Shown: positions 1 to 5,561, counted from the stretch's first letter. The stretch is DNA of 6,904 bases from Patescibacteria group bacterium (GCA_015491055.1 WFWP01000090.1:1-6904), one strand, 5' to 3'. The notes: generated from the sequence alone by a model not told the origin. Program-made: numbers and translations.

Positions 1-40
1 AATCATTTGTTTTTCTTTTTTTATTGCGATATTTCTTCAT
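1..40 (-). CDS. Possible divergent gene, N-terminal fragment only
   Basis: An ATG at 40-38 on the minus strand opens a frame that stays open to the left edge. It encodes only 13 visible residues, MKKYRNKKRKTND, which are very rich in lysine and arginine. A plausible promoter lies just upstream: TTGATT at 81-76, a 16-bp spacer, and TATAAA at 59-54. This would give a short leader of about 8 nt. No clear Shine-Dalgarno sequence is visible. Thirteen codons in AT-rich DNA could be open by chance, so the call rests mainly on the promoter and the divergent arrangement with the LOG gene. No function can be assigned. Confidence 0.3.
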   Translation of the reverse strand, partial: MKKYRNKKRKTND

Positions 41-53
41 ATTGTTTCCAAAG

Positions 54-81
54 TTTATAATTCGTAAATATGCAAAATCAA
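54..81 (-). promoter_or_regulatory. Putative sigma70-type promoter for the left-edge gene
   Basis: On the minus strand there is a -35-like TTGATT (81-76), a 16-bp spacer and a -10-like TATAAA (59-54). The spacing and four of six -35 matches are reasonable, but the region is so AT-rich that chance matches are likely. The opposite strand of the same stretch contains TATAAT at 56-61 without a good -35. Confidence 0.3.
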
Positions 82-199
82 TTAAATATGTAAAGACTAA
101 CACATATCGGCGACAAATGAAAAATGTTCAAATTTATGCTACCATACCATCAATATCAAAACGATATGGATAATTATACACATTTTATATATAAACTCT

Positions 200-976
200 A
201 TGAATGAAACACATCCGTTGGGTCCGAACGCAAACCTTTACAAGAAGCGGAAAGATAACAGACCATCAAAATGCGTACCCGAACAATATATGCCGGAATT
301 ACACAGAATGGATATCAAAATAAAAAAAATGCTTGAAAACCAAAGCGAGCATTGCGCCAAAGAATTGCTCGCAGGTTTGGAGGCGGTATCGCAATACCCT
401 AAAACGATAACCATATTCGGTTCCGCGCGCACAAAAGAAAATGACAAATACTATGAAAATGCGCGACAAATAGCCGGCAAATTATGTAAAAAGGGGTTTG
501 CAATTCTTACGGGAGGAGGTCCGGGAATTATGGAGGCGGCAAACAGAGGGGCGTTTGAAGAATGCGGATACGGGTTGGGCTTCAACATCAACCTACCGTT
601 TGAACAAACAATAAACAGATATGTGACACACGGGCTGGATTTTGATTTTTTTTCGGCGCGAAAGATGGCTATGTTCTTTTCAGCGGAAGCATATATATAT
701 TTCCCGGGCGGATTTGGCACGCTTGACGAATTCTTTCAATTGATAACCCTTATACAAACCAAAAAAGCCCCAAAAACACCCGTAATATTAACCGGTTCGG
801 AGTACTGGCAACCCTTGGATAAATTCATCAAAGAAACTTTGCGTGACAAATTCAAAACCATATCTCCGGAAGATACCGATTTATATACGATAACAGATGA
901 CGATGACGAAATAATATCTATTGTCGAAAACGCGCCGTTAAGAGAAGCATATAATGACAAAAACTTGAGTGTGTGA
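200..976 (+). CDS. LOG-family nucleotide 5'-monophosphate phosphoribohydrolase (TIGR00730-like)
   Basis: This 258-residue protein is a Rossmann-fold member of the LOG / TIGR00730 family, which hydrolyses the N-glycosidic bond of nucleoside monophosphates (cytokinin riboside monophosphates in plants). The natural substrate in most bacteria is uncertain. The beta-strand TITIFGSAR (residues 69-77) starts the fold. The family motifs follow: a glycine loop GGGPGIMEA (105-113), an RK pair (154-155) and the diagnostic PGGFGTLDE (169-177), whose Glu and the preceding Arg belong to the active site. About 60 polar residues precede the core, giving a longer N-terminus than minimal LOG proteins (about 190 aa). 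ATG at 200 is the first start in frame. No Shine-Dalgarno is visible, and TATATA at 186-191 is close enough that the mRNA could have almost no leader. The gene faces the helicase gene tail to tail. Family assignment is secure; physiological role is not. Confidence 0.93.
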   Translation: MNETHPLGPNANLYKKRKDNRPSKCVPEQYMPELHRMDIKIKKMLENQSEHCAKELLAGLEAVSQYPKTITIFGSARTKENDKYYENARQIAGKLCKKGFAILTGGGPGIMEAANRGAFEECGYGLGFNINLPFEQTINRYVTHGLDFDFFSARKMAMFFSAEAYIYFPGGFGTLDEFFQLITLIQTKKAPKTPVILTGSEYWQPLDKFIKETLRDKFKTISPEDTDLYTITDDDDEIISIVENAPLREAYNDKNLSV

Positions 977-983
977 GCATATT

Positions 984-2312
984 TCAACCAATGCGACACC
1001 TCTCCAGGTGTTCATTATACATTTTGTTTAATTTATCTTTACTGAAACTCGCGATAACCCTTTCCCATTTGCGCGACTCTCGTTGTAAATTCTTGTCAAT
1101 TTCCATGGCGCGAGGATGAATTCTCAAAGCGTTTTCGTTAAAGTCGTTTAACAAAAACAACCCGTTCAAATCTCTAACACGAGACAATGCCACATAACCT
1201 TGCCCCGGGGCGAACACTTTCGACAAGTCCATCTCCGCGCAGTCCAAACTCATTCCTTGACTTTTGTGCACCGTTATTGCCCATGCCAATCTTAACGGCA
1301 ATTGAGTAATTGATGCCAATCTTCTGCCATTGTCCTCCATTATCCATTCTTGGAGTTTAACCTCAATTTCATTTCCGTCAATGGTTGTTATGACGGGATT
1401 ATCAAAATGAAAATCCGTAACTTCGCCCATGGTTCCGTTTACATATCCCTGATCAAAATTGTTTTTAACAAACATCACCTTTGCCCCCACTTTCAATTCA
1501 AGAGTTTCCGGCGCCAGAACGCTTTTGGTAAGCATGGTCACCAATCTCGCATTTCCCTTTTTGGTCATGGTGTACACCTTCTTTCTTTCGGATATTTTGT
1601 CCAATTCTTTTTTATTTATTGCGTCAACAGACTTATTGTGAGTGTATAACCTGACGGGTTGCAACAAAGTGTTATCGCTCTCGACATTAACCCTGCTTTT
1701 CAACAAAGCGATGTCATTTTCGCTCAAAGTTCCGCTTCTTATATTGTTTAATATATTTGCCAATTTATTGTTTTGTTGTCTGTATTGCTCTGTTAAGTAA
1801 CAAGTTTTGATATTTGCCTCCTCCCAAGCGCGACTTGAATTCGCAAATAATTCTTCACCCGGGCGAACACCTTGCACTACGGGAGGTAATTGAAAAAAAT
1901 CCCCCGATAAAACAATTTGCATTCCTCCAAACGGACGCTTATCTCTTCTCAAAAATCTGCACACTTGATTAACCATATCAAGCATATCGGGAGTCAACAT
2001 TGACACCTCGTCAATAATCAAAACACTTGCATCATTGATGCGGTTAACCAGGTGTTGTTTTTGTTCCATCAAGTCAATATCTTTGTCGGTCAAATCGGTT
2101 TTTATACCTATTCCGCTCCAACTGTGTATGGTCATTCCGCCCAAGTGAGTTGCGGCAATTCCAGTACTTGCGGTTATGGCAACGCGCACCTTATGTCTCT
2201 TCAAATAATCTATGTACTTGTTTAACACATAGGTTTTTCCGGTTCCCGCAGCGCCCGTTAAATATACATTTCTGCCGGTTTTCAATATTTTTAAGGCGTC
2301 ATCTTGCAACAT
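984..2312 (-). CDS. PIF1/RecD-like superfamily 1 DNA helicase
   Basis: This 442-residue ATP-dependent helicase of the PIF1 / RecD2-like SF1B group is expected to unwind DNA 5' to 3' in the cytoplasm, for example at forks, recombination intermediates or G-quadruplexes. The motifs are complete and in order: Walker A GAAGTGKT (residues 20-27), motif Ia TASTGIAA (48-55), Walker B LIIDEVSM (98-105), motif III GDFFQLPP (137-144), motif IV EQYRQQ (175-180), motif V AITVHKSQGMSLD (345-357) and motif VI GYVALSRVR (372-380). It is compact, with no large accessory domain and only about 60 residues after motif VI. The ATG at 2312 begins immediately before the conserved helicase N-terminus. A strong -10 only 6 bp before it suggests leaderless translation. 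The gene follows the SIMPL gene by 44 bp on the same strand but appears to have its own promoter. Its UGA stop is 7 bp from that of the convergent LOG gene. Confidence 0.93.
   Translation of the reverse strand: MLQDDALKILKTGRNVYLTGAAGTGKTYVLNKYIDYLKRHKVRVAITASTGIAATHLGGMTIHSWSGIGIKTDLTDKDIDLMEQKQHLVNRINDASVLIIDEVSMLTPDMLDMVNQVCRFLRRDKRPFGGMQIVLSGDFFQLPPVVQGVRPGEELFANSSRAWEEANIKTCYLTEQYRQQNNKLANILNNIRSGTLSENDIALLKSRVNVESDNTLLQPVRLYTHNKSVDAINKKELDKISERKKVYTMTKKGNARLVTMLTKSVLAPETLELKVGAKVMFVKNNFDQGYVNGTMGEVTDFHFDNPVITTIDGNEIEVKLQEWIMEDNGRRLASITQLPLRLAWAITVHKSQGMSLDCAEMDLSKVFAPGQGYVALSRVRDLNGLFLLNDFNENALRIHPRAMEIDKNLQRESRKWERVIASFSKDKLNKMYNEHLERCRIG
996..1011. terminator. Weak bidirectional hairpin at the LOG/helicase convergence
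   Basis: ACACCT (996-1001) and AGGTGT (1006-1011) form a 6-bp stem with a 4-nt loop. It lies 19 bp past the LOG stop codon, inside the last codons of the helicase gene. The plus-strand sequence after it is T-rich but has no uninterrupted T run, so this is at best a weak terminator for the LOG transcript. With only 7 bp between the two stop codons there is no room for a normal terminator. Confidence 0.25.
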
Positions 2313-2318
2313 GCGCAG

Positions 2319-2348
2319 ATTATACTACGGAACAAACATTGATTACAA
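2319..2348 (-). promoter_or_regulatory. Promoter for the helicase gene, predicted leaderless start
   Basis: On the minus strand TTGTAA (2348-2343) is followed by an 18-bp spacer and a perfect TATAAT (2324-2319). The six bases CTGCGC then separate the -10 from the ATG at 2312, so the expected +1 falls on or next to the A of the start codon. The promoter sits in the 44-bp gap after the SIMPL stop codon. Confidence 0.55.
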
Positions 2349-2356
2349 AAGCGATA

Positions 2357-3109
2357 TCAATTTTGAATTTTGAAAGTGATGGTTACACTTTTTACAATTT
2401 TTTCCTCTCCCGGAGTTATATCCGGCTCTGAAACACGCATTCCCGCAGGTGCCACATCCGCAACCATGGTTTTCGCATATCTTGCATACTCATACCCTCC
2501 ACCGTCTTCGGAAAAACCCACTATCTTATCCAAAGAAACTCCCAATTCATCGGCGAGTTTTCTCGCTTTCTTTTTCGCATTAGCGATCGCTTCCTCTCTC
2601 AATTCATCTTTTATTTCGTTCAATTTATCCACATACATGTTGGGACCGCTGATATTATCCACCTCCAATTCGGCAATGGTGGACAATACCTTGGAAATTA
2701 TTTCCATATCGCGAATTGTAACCGTAATATTTTGTTGCGCTCTATATCCTATAAAATTTCGTCTTCCCTCATTCCAAGTATATTCGGGGTTCAAAGAATA
2801 ATTGGTTGTTTTTATGTCTTTTCTGTCAATATTCAAAGATTCCAATTTTTCAATCACGCTTTTTGTTTTCTTATTTACATAATCCGCAATGCGTTTTTGA
2901 TCATTTCCTCGTTTGGTCACATAAAAAGATATGCGCGCGGTATCGGGGGTAACATATGTTTCCGCTTTTCCGGTTACGGATATCGTATTATTGTTTTGTT
3001 GAGACAAATCCAAATCAACTGACAAGCGATGAGTTTGGAACATTCCGAAAACCAAAACCACCGCTATAATCGCCAATAAGCCCGTATTTAATATGTTTGA
3101 ATCCTTCAT
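2357..3109 (-). CDS. Membrane-anchored SIMPL-domain (DUF541) protein
   Basis: This 250-residue protein has one N-terminal hydrophobic helix (about residues 10-24, LLAIIAVVLVFGMF), which is a signal anchor or uncleaved signal. An extracytoplasmic SIMPL / DUF541 domain follows, the family of E. coli YggE and of BP26. Family-typical stretches are NNTISVTGKAETYVTPDTA (about 39-57), the NYSLNPEY segment, GYRAQQNITVTIRD and the helical AIANAKKKARKLADELGV, ending in the terminal beta-strand KSVTITFKI. The biochemical role of SIMPL proteins is poorly defined; some are linked to oxidative-stress tolerance or form oligomeric shells. I chose ATG at 3109 over an in-frame TTG at 3136 because it places the hydrophobic segment at a normal distance from the N-terminus. 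A GGCGGG lies 3 bp upstream, which is close for a ribosome site. A minus-strand TATAAT at 3166-3161, with a poor -35, is the best promoter candidate. The stop is UGA. Confidence 0.88.
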   Translation of the reverse strand: MKDSNILNTGLLAIIAVVLVFGMFQTHRLSVDLDLSQQNNNTISVTGKAETYVTPDTARISFYVTKRGNDQKRIADYVNKKTKSVIEKLESLNIDRKDIKTTNYSLNPEYTWNEGRRNFIGYRAQQNITVTIRDMEIISKVLSTIAELEVDNISGPNMYVDKLNEIKDELREEAIANAKKKARKLADELGVSLDKIVGFSEDGGGYEYARYAKTMVADVAPAGMRVSEPDITPGEEKIVKSVTITFKIQN

Positions 3110-3328
3110 AATCCCGCCATTAAATTTGTAATGCAAAATGCGACACGCTCATGTATCATGATTATATCATATATGAAAGAGATAAATATAATTTGGGCAC
3201 AAGAGTAAATAACCTTACACACAATCCGAAACAATACCTATGTTACAACATAAAATCGCCAAACAATTCGCTACGATTTGTTATAATGGTCTCGTACCAT
3301 GATTTGAACCGTTTTATAAACGCCTATG

Positions 3329-4684
3329 TTATAAAACAAAATTTCGCTTGCGCCTATGCCAAGTAATCGCAAATCTGTGCGCTTCATTGTTTGCAAGCAA
3401 AATCTGTTTCTTAAATTTATTTATCAGCGCATTATCCCCCAAAATTTTCACGGGTTTGTGCCTTTTATCTTTCACAACACCGATAATCGCAATTTCAAAA
3501 CCGTTTCGTTGGATAATGTTTTTGCACACATTTATTTGAGCGACGCCACCATCAACAACAATAATATCCGGAACTTTTTGCATACTTGATCCCGATGTTG
3601 CACTGTCGTTTTTATTTGAAACATATTTCAATCTGCGGTCAAGCATATTTCCCAATCCGTTAGTATCTCCCTTGCAATTTGAGGGTATATTGAACTTTCT
3701 GTATTTATTTCGCATAAGTTCTCCGTTTTCAAAAACAACCATTACACCCGCTTTATATTTTTCATTCAAATGAGCGATGTCATATGCTTCAATTCTTACA
3801 TTCTCATGGTCAAAAACAGAATATTCGTTCACTCCGCAAAGTGCAACATCATTTACATGGTTCAAAGCAAAAATCTTGTTCCTGATTTCAATCGCATTTT
3901 CAAATTCTTCTTTATCGGCATATTGCCACATTTGAATTTGCAGATCATCAATCAATTCGGACTTGCGCCCCCCAAGCAACAAACGAATATTATTTATATT
4001 TTTCTCATATTCATGTGCGCTTGTTTTGCCGACACACACCCCCGGGCAGAGTCCTATCTGATGATAAAAACAAGGTTTGAGTTTTTTTACCGCGCGCGAC
4101 TCTGTAAAATCTTGAGTGGGGATTTCGCATTTATCTCTAAAAGGAAAAATCTTGCGTATAATTCCCAGAATCGATCTTGTAACAGATCCATAAGGAAACG
4201 GGCCGAATATGTCAGTGTATTTATCATTTGGAACACGCAAAGATGAATATAACGATTTTTGACTTAAAAATTCGCGCCCATCGTTCGGAATACCCAATTC
4301 TTGCAATAATTCCCTCCCTCGTTTTGTCAATATTCTCGGAAACTCTTCATTGGTTATAACTATATAATTGAAACTCTTGTCGCTTTTTTCTTTTGAATTA
4401 TATAACGGTTGGTGCTTCTTTATTAAATTTGCTTCCAAAATCACCGCTTCCAAAACAGAATCCGTCATCTCAAAAGATATATCGCAAGCATCTTCCAGCA
4501 TTTTTACCAGAAGCGGACCCCTGCTACTCATCAAATCCGAAGTGAAATAACTTTTCACTCTGTTTTTGATATTTGTGGCGCGCCCAATATAAATGTAATT
4601 TCCGCTTTTATCCAAAAACATATATACCCCGGGTGTGTTTGGAAATTTTGCGATTTTTTTATTCAGAATATCTTTGCGAGTCAT
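3329..4684 (-). CDS. uvrC: UvrC-type excinuclease ABC subunit C, short form without HhH domain
   Basis: UvrC makes both incisions in UvrABC nucleotide excision repair. This 451-residue version has the N-terminal GIY-YIG nuclease (GVYMF at residues 19-23, YIYIGRATN at 30-38, Glu in LEANLIK at 83-89). It has the four cysteines of the Fe-S cluster (C186, C205, C213, C217, ending C-x7-C-x3-C) and a UvrB-binding UVR helix pair (about 245-277). It has the RNase H-like 5' nuclease: YDIAH (D302), a likely Asp at 340, PDIIVVDGG (D378) and EAHRFAI with H436. It stops at WHRRKRNFVL, exactly where normal UvrC (about 600 aa) continues into the tandem helix-hairpin-helix DNA-binding domain. No HhH-like sequence follows in any minus-strand frame, so this is a clean shortening and not a visible frameshift. 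I recall similar short forms from CPR genomes. ATG at 4684 gives the standard N-terminus. The gene lies downstream of tRNA-Pro on the same strand, across the repeat region. Confidence 0.9.
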   Translation of the reverse strand: MTRKDILNKKIAKFPNTPGVYMFLDKSGNYIYIGRATNIKNRVKSYFTSDLMSSRGPLLVKMLEDACDISFEMTDSVLEAVILEANLIKKHQPLYNSKEKSDKSFNYIVITNEEFPRILTKRGRELLQELGIPNDGREFLSQKSLYSSLRVPNDKYTDIFGPFPYGSVTRSILGIIRKIFPFRDKCEIPTQDFTESRAVKKLKPCFYHQIGLCPGVCVGKTSAHEYEKNINNIRLLLGGRKSELIDDLQIQMWQYADKEEFENAIEIRNKIFALNHVNDVALCGVNEYSVFDHENVRIEAYDIAHLNEKYKAGVMVVFENGELMRNKYRKFNIPSNCKGDTNGLGNMLDRRLKYVSNKNDSATSGSSMQKVPDIIVVDGGVAQINVCKNIIQRNGFEIAIIGVVKDKRHKPVKILGDNALINKFKKQILLANNEAHRFAITWHRRKRNFVL

Positions 4685-4719
4685 ATGGGTGTTGCAAACA
4701 ATAAAGAGTAAAAATGTTA
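4685..4719. other. Short spacer between uvrC start and the repeat block
   Basis: These 35 bp are AT-rich and must hold the start signals of uvrC. I see TTTATT/TATTGT-like -10 candidates on the minus strand but no convincing -35 and no Shine-Dalgarno. Transcription of uvrC may instead come through the repeats from tRNA-Pro. Confidence 0.3.
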
Positions 4720-4828
4720 GTGTTCGCTTCGCTCACACATCGCTGCGCCTTTCGATTCCCGACGCAAAGCAAAGCAGTTTGCTTTGCTGCGCTCCTCCGC
4801 GCTTCGCTTGTCGGAGCGCCGGGAATCG
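4720..4828. repeat. 109-bp direct repeat, left copy, with a displaced tRNA-Pro 3' end
   Basis: Positions 4720-4828 are identical to 4901-5009 in all 109 bases. The repeat is about 61% GC, well above its surroundings. Its right end, TCGGAGCGCCGGGAATCG (4811-4828), is the reverse complement of the last 18 nt of tRNA-Pro, so this copy carries a tRNA fragment without the rest of the gene. Internally it is a nested inverted repeat. The outer arms are CGATTCCCG (4753-4761) and CGGGAATCG (4820-4828). Between them are a hairpin of CAAAGC/GCTTTG type (4763-4791) and a second hairpin GCGCTCC (4789-4795) / GGAGCGC (4813-4819). The two inner hairpins share three bases. There is no coding capacity beyond chance open frames. 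Confidence 0.95.
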
Positions 4829-4900
4829 GCGTCAACTCACTAAACTCATGCTTCGCCGACGGCTCGCATTCGTTAAGTGGTTCCTGCCCGGGCTCGCATC
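4829..4900. other. 72-bp spacer between the two 109-bp repeats
   Basis: This is unique sequence between the repeat copies. It is GC-rich in its right half and contains the short direct repeat GGCTCGCAT at 4861-4869 and 4891-4899. The 181-bp period (109 repeat plus 72 spacer) fits a tandem duplication event or an insertion next to the tRNA. No gene is visible. Confidence 0.6.
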
Positions 4901-5009
4901 GTGTTCGCTTCGCTCACACATCGCTGCGCCTTTCGATTCCCGACGCAAAGCAAAGCAGTTTGCTTTGCTGCGCTCCTCCGCGCTTCGCTTGTCGGAGCGC
5001 CGGGAATCG
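4901..5009. repeat. 109-bp direct repeat, right copy, overlapping tRNA-Pro
   Basis: This copy is identical to 4720-4828. Its last 18 bp (4992-5009) are the 3' end of the tRNA-Pro gene: the 3' part of the T loop and stem, the acceptor strand and the discriminator base. The remaining 91 bp would be the 3' trailer of the tRNA transcript. The nested arms are at 4934-4942 with 5001-5009, and 4970-4976 with 4994-5000, so in the trailer RNA they are complementary to the tRNA's own T-stem/loop and acceptor 3' strand. Confidence 0.95.
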
Positions 5010-5062
5010 AACCCGGGCCGCACGGTCCCAAACCGTGTACACTACCATTATGCTACGCCCCG
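4992..5062 (-). tRNA. tRNA-Pro, anticodon UGG
   Basis: This is a complete 71-nt cloverleaf. The 7-bp acceptor stem is CGGGGCG / CGCTCCG (one G-U pair). The D arm is GCAT/GTGT with loop AATGGTA. The anticodon stem is CACGG/CCGTG with loop TTTGGGA, giving anticodon UGG. A 4-nt variable loop follows, then the T arm CCGGG/CCCGG with loop TTCGATT and discriminator A. CCA is not encoded (the sequence continues CAAG), so a CCA-adding enzyme is required. The first base pair C1-G72 and the anticodon both fit proline. The 3' 18 nt lie inside the 109-bp repeat. Confidence 0.95.
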
Positions 5063-5073
5063 TCAATGTATAC

Positions 5074-5103
5074 ATCATACAATATAAATTCCCAAAACGC
5101 CAA
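5074..5103 (-). promoter_or_regulatory. Likely promoter for tRNA-Pro
   Basis: On the minus strand TTGGCG (5103-5098), an 18-bp spacer and TATGAT (5079-5074) would start transcription a few bases before the tRNA 5' end at 5062. The -35 overlaps the T-run side of the terminator that ends the upstream RNA. A second -10-like TATACA is too close to the tRNA to be used. Confidence 0.4.
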
Positions 5104-5123
5104 AAAGCACCTTTCGGTGCTTT
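5102..5123 (-). terminator. Intrinsic terminator of the candidate ncRNA
   Basis: AAAGCACC (5104-5111) and GGTGCTTT (5116-5123) form a perfect 8-bp stem with a 4-nt loop. On the minus strand the stem runs into UUUUU (5106-5102) followed by GG. The short U tract favours minus-strand termination; on the plus strand the hairpin is followed by TTTGAGTC, which is weaker. It lies between the candidate ncRNA and tRNA-Pro. Confidence 0.65.
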
Positions 5124-5446
5124 GAGTCTTTGGCGTCCAAACCAGTTTCCCGCTGTTTTGGAGGTGTTCAGAACATGTTCTTTTTGCGGCAAGTGGAATG
5201 GGCGGCCTGTCCCAAACCAGGGTGCGGGAACACCCCTTTGTTGCCCGGAAGCGCGGGTCTGAACAAACGTTGTTTCACCAACGTCACTCGCAACGCGCTT
5301 CCGTTACCCATTCGCAGTAAGCGTCGCGCGCAACGCAAAACAGCGAACGAGTAATACAAAAAGAACTCAATTGTGCCTGCTTCTTCGCCGTATTTTACCC
5401 ATCTTAACGGCTACTTGCACGGCCACCCTGTGATTACGCGAGTGTA
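5104..5446 (-). ncRNA. Candidate structured non-coding RNA, about 340 nt, family unknown
   Basis: This stretch has no convincing protein gene, is more GC-rich than its flanks and is full of inverted repeats. It is bounded by a minus-strand TATAAT (5457-5452) and an intrinsic terminator (5102-5123). Local stems are GCCGT/ACGGC (5387-5411), ACGTTG/CAACGT (5267-5284), CCCG/CGGG (5244-5257), GGGTG/CACCC (5220-5235) and CCAAACCAG/CTGTTTTGG with one mismatch (5137-5161). There is also a 12-bp palindrome AGAACATGTTCT (5170-5181). Long-range 7-bp complements are 5438-5444 with 5285-5291, 5424-5430 with 5218-5224, and 5228-5234 with 5163-5169. The size resembles RNase P RNA or tmRNA. I find neither the GAGGAAAGUC and ACAGAA elements of RNase P, nor the tRNA-like ends and ALAA-type tag of tmRNA, nor the GGAA/AGCAG core of SRP RNA. 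It may be a divergent member of one of these families or a new RNA. Confidence 0.6.
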
Positions 5447-5451
5447 CCGAT

Positions 5452-5480
5452 ATTATACACCTACACTATTTTTTCAAAAA
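5452..5480 (-). promoter_or_regulatory. Promoter for the candidate ncRNA
   Basis: A perfect TATAAT (5457-5452) lies on the minus strand, and the expected start is near 5446-5445. The -35 is ambiguous: TTTTTG (5480-5475) has a 17-bp spacer, while better-looking TTGTTT (5483-5478) and TTGAAA (5477-5472) have 20- and 14-bp spacers. It is back to back with the tRNA-Leu promoter. Confidence 0.5.
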
Positions 5481-5520
5481 CAATTCATTGTGGATAACAA
5501 ATCACCACTTAATGTAATTG

Positions 5521-5548
5521 TTTGAATATCTCAAAATTCATGTATAAT
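5521..5548 (+). promoter_or_regulatory. Promoter for tRNA-Leu
   Basis: TTTGAA (5521-5526), a 16-bp spacer and a perfect TATAAT (5543-5548) precede the tRNA-Leu 5' end by 13 bp. This is the normal distance for a short tRNA leader. Confidence 0.6.
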
Positions 5549-5561
5549 ACAATGCGTGGAT

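Noticed and set aside
2370..2801. Plus-strand open frame of 143 codons inside the SIMPL gene
   Set aside because: It is antisense to a well-supported gene, and its product has no family features. It is a reverse-frame shadow.
3286..3300. Hairpin ATGGT/ACCAT as a uvrC terminator
   Set aside because: It is a 5-bp stem with no U tract on the minus strand, about 30 bp after the stop codon, which is too weak to call.
3151..3366. Plus-strand open frame of 71 codons between uvrC and the SIMPL gene
   Set aside because: It overlaps the 3' end of uvrC, has no recognisable domain or ribosome site, and occupies the region expected to hold the SIMPL promoter.
4720..5009. CRISPR array
   Set aside because: There are only two repeat units, each 109 bp with one 72-bp spacer, and one copy overlaps a tRNA. 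Neither size nor number fits CRISPR, and there are no cas genes.
4720..5062. Intact integrated genetic element with attL/attR at tRNA-Pro
   Set aside because: The DNA between the two tRNA-end copies is under 200 bp and encodes no integrase or cargo. At most it is a scar or a small non-coding repeat.
4635..5359. Several overlapping open frames of 60-180 codons on both strands across the repeats, tRNA-Pro and the candidate ncRNA
   Set aside because: They run through the tRNA, both copies of the 109-bp repeat and the hairpin-rich RNA region. Their products are compositionally odd (rich in Arg, Ser, Cys) with repeated segments caused by the DNA repeat. They are open because the region is GC-rich, not because it codes.
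5104..5446. Assignment of the structured region to RNase P RNA, tmRNA, SRP RNA or 6S RNA
   Set aside because: The GAAGAAGCAG at 5386-5377 (minus) superficially resembles the SRP core, but the matching 5' CAGG and GGAA loop are missing. RNase P and tmRNA signature sequences were not found on either strand. A covariance-model search would settle it.
5442..5474. Plus-strand terminator formed by GTGTA/TACAC followed by TTTTTT
   Set aside because: The stem is only 5 bp and the T run begins 8 bp after it. The sequence is better explained as the minus-strand promoter and start region of the candidate RNA.
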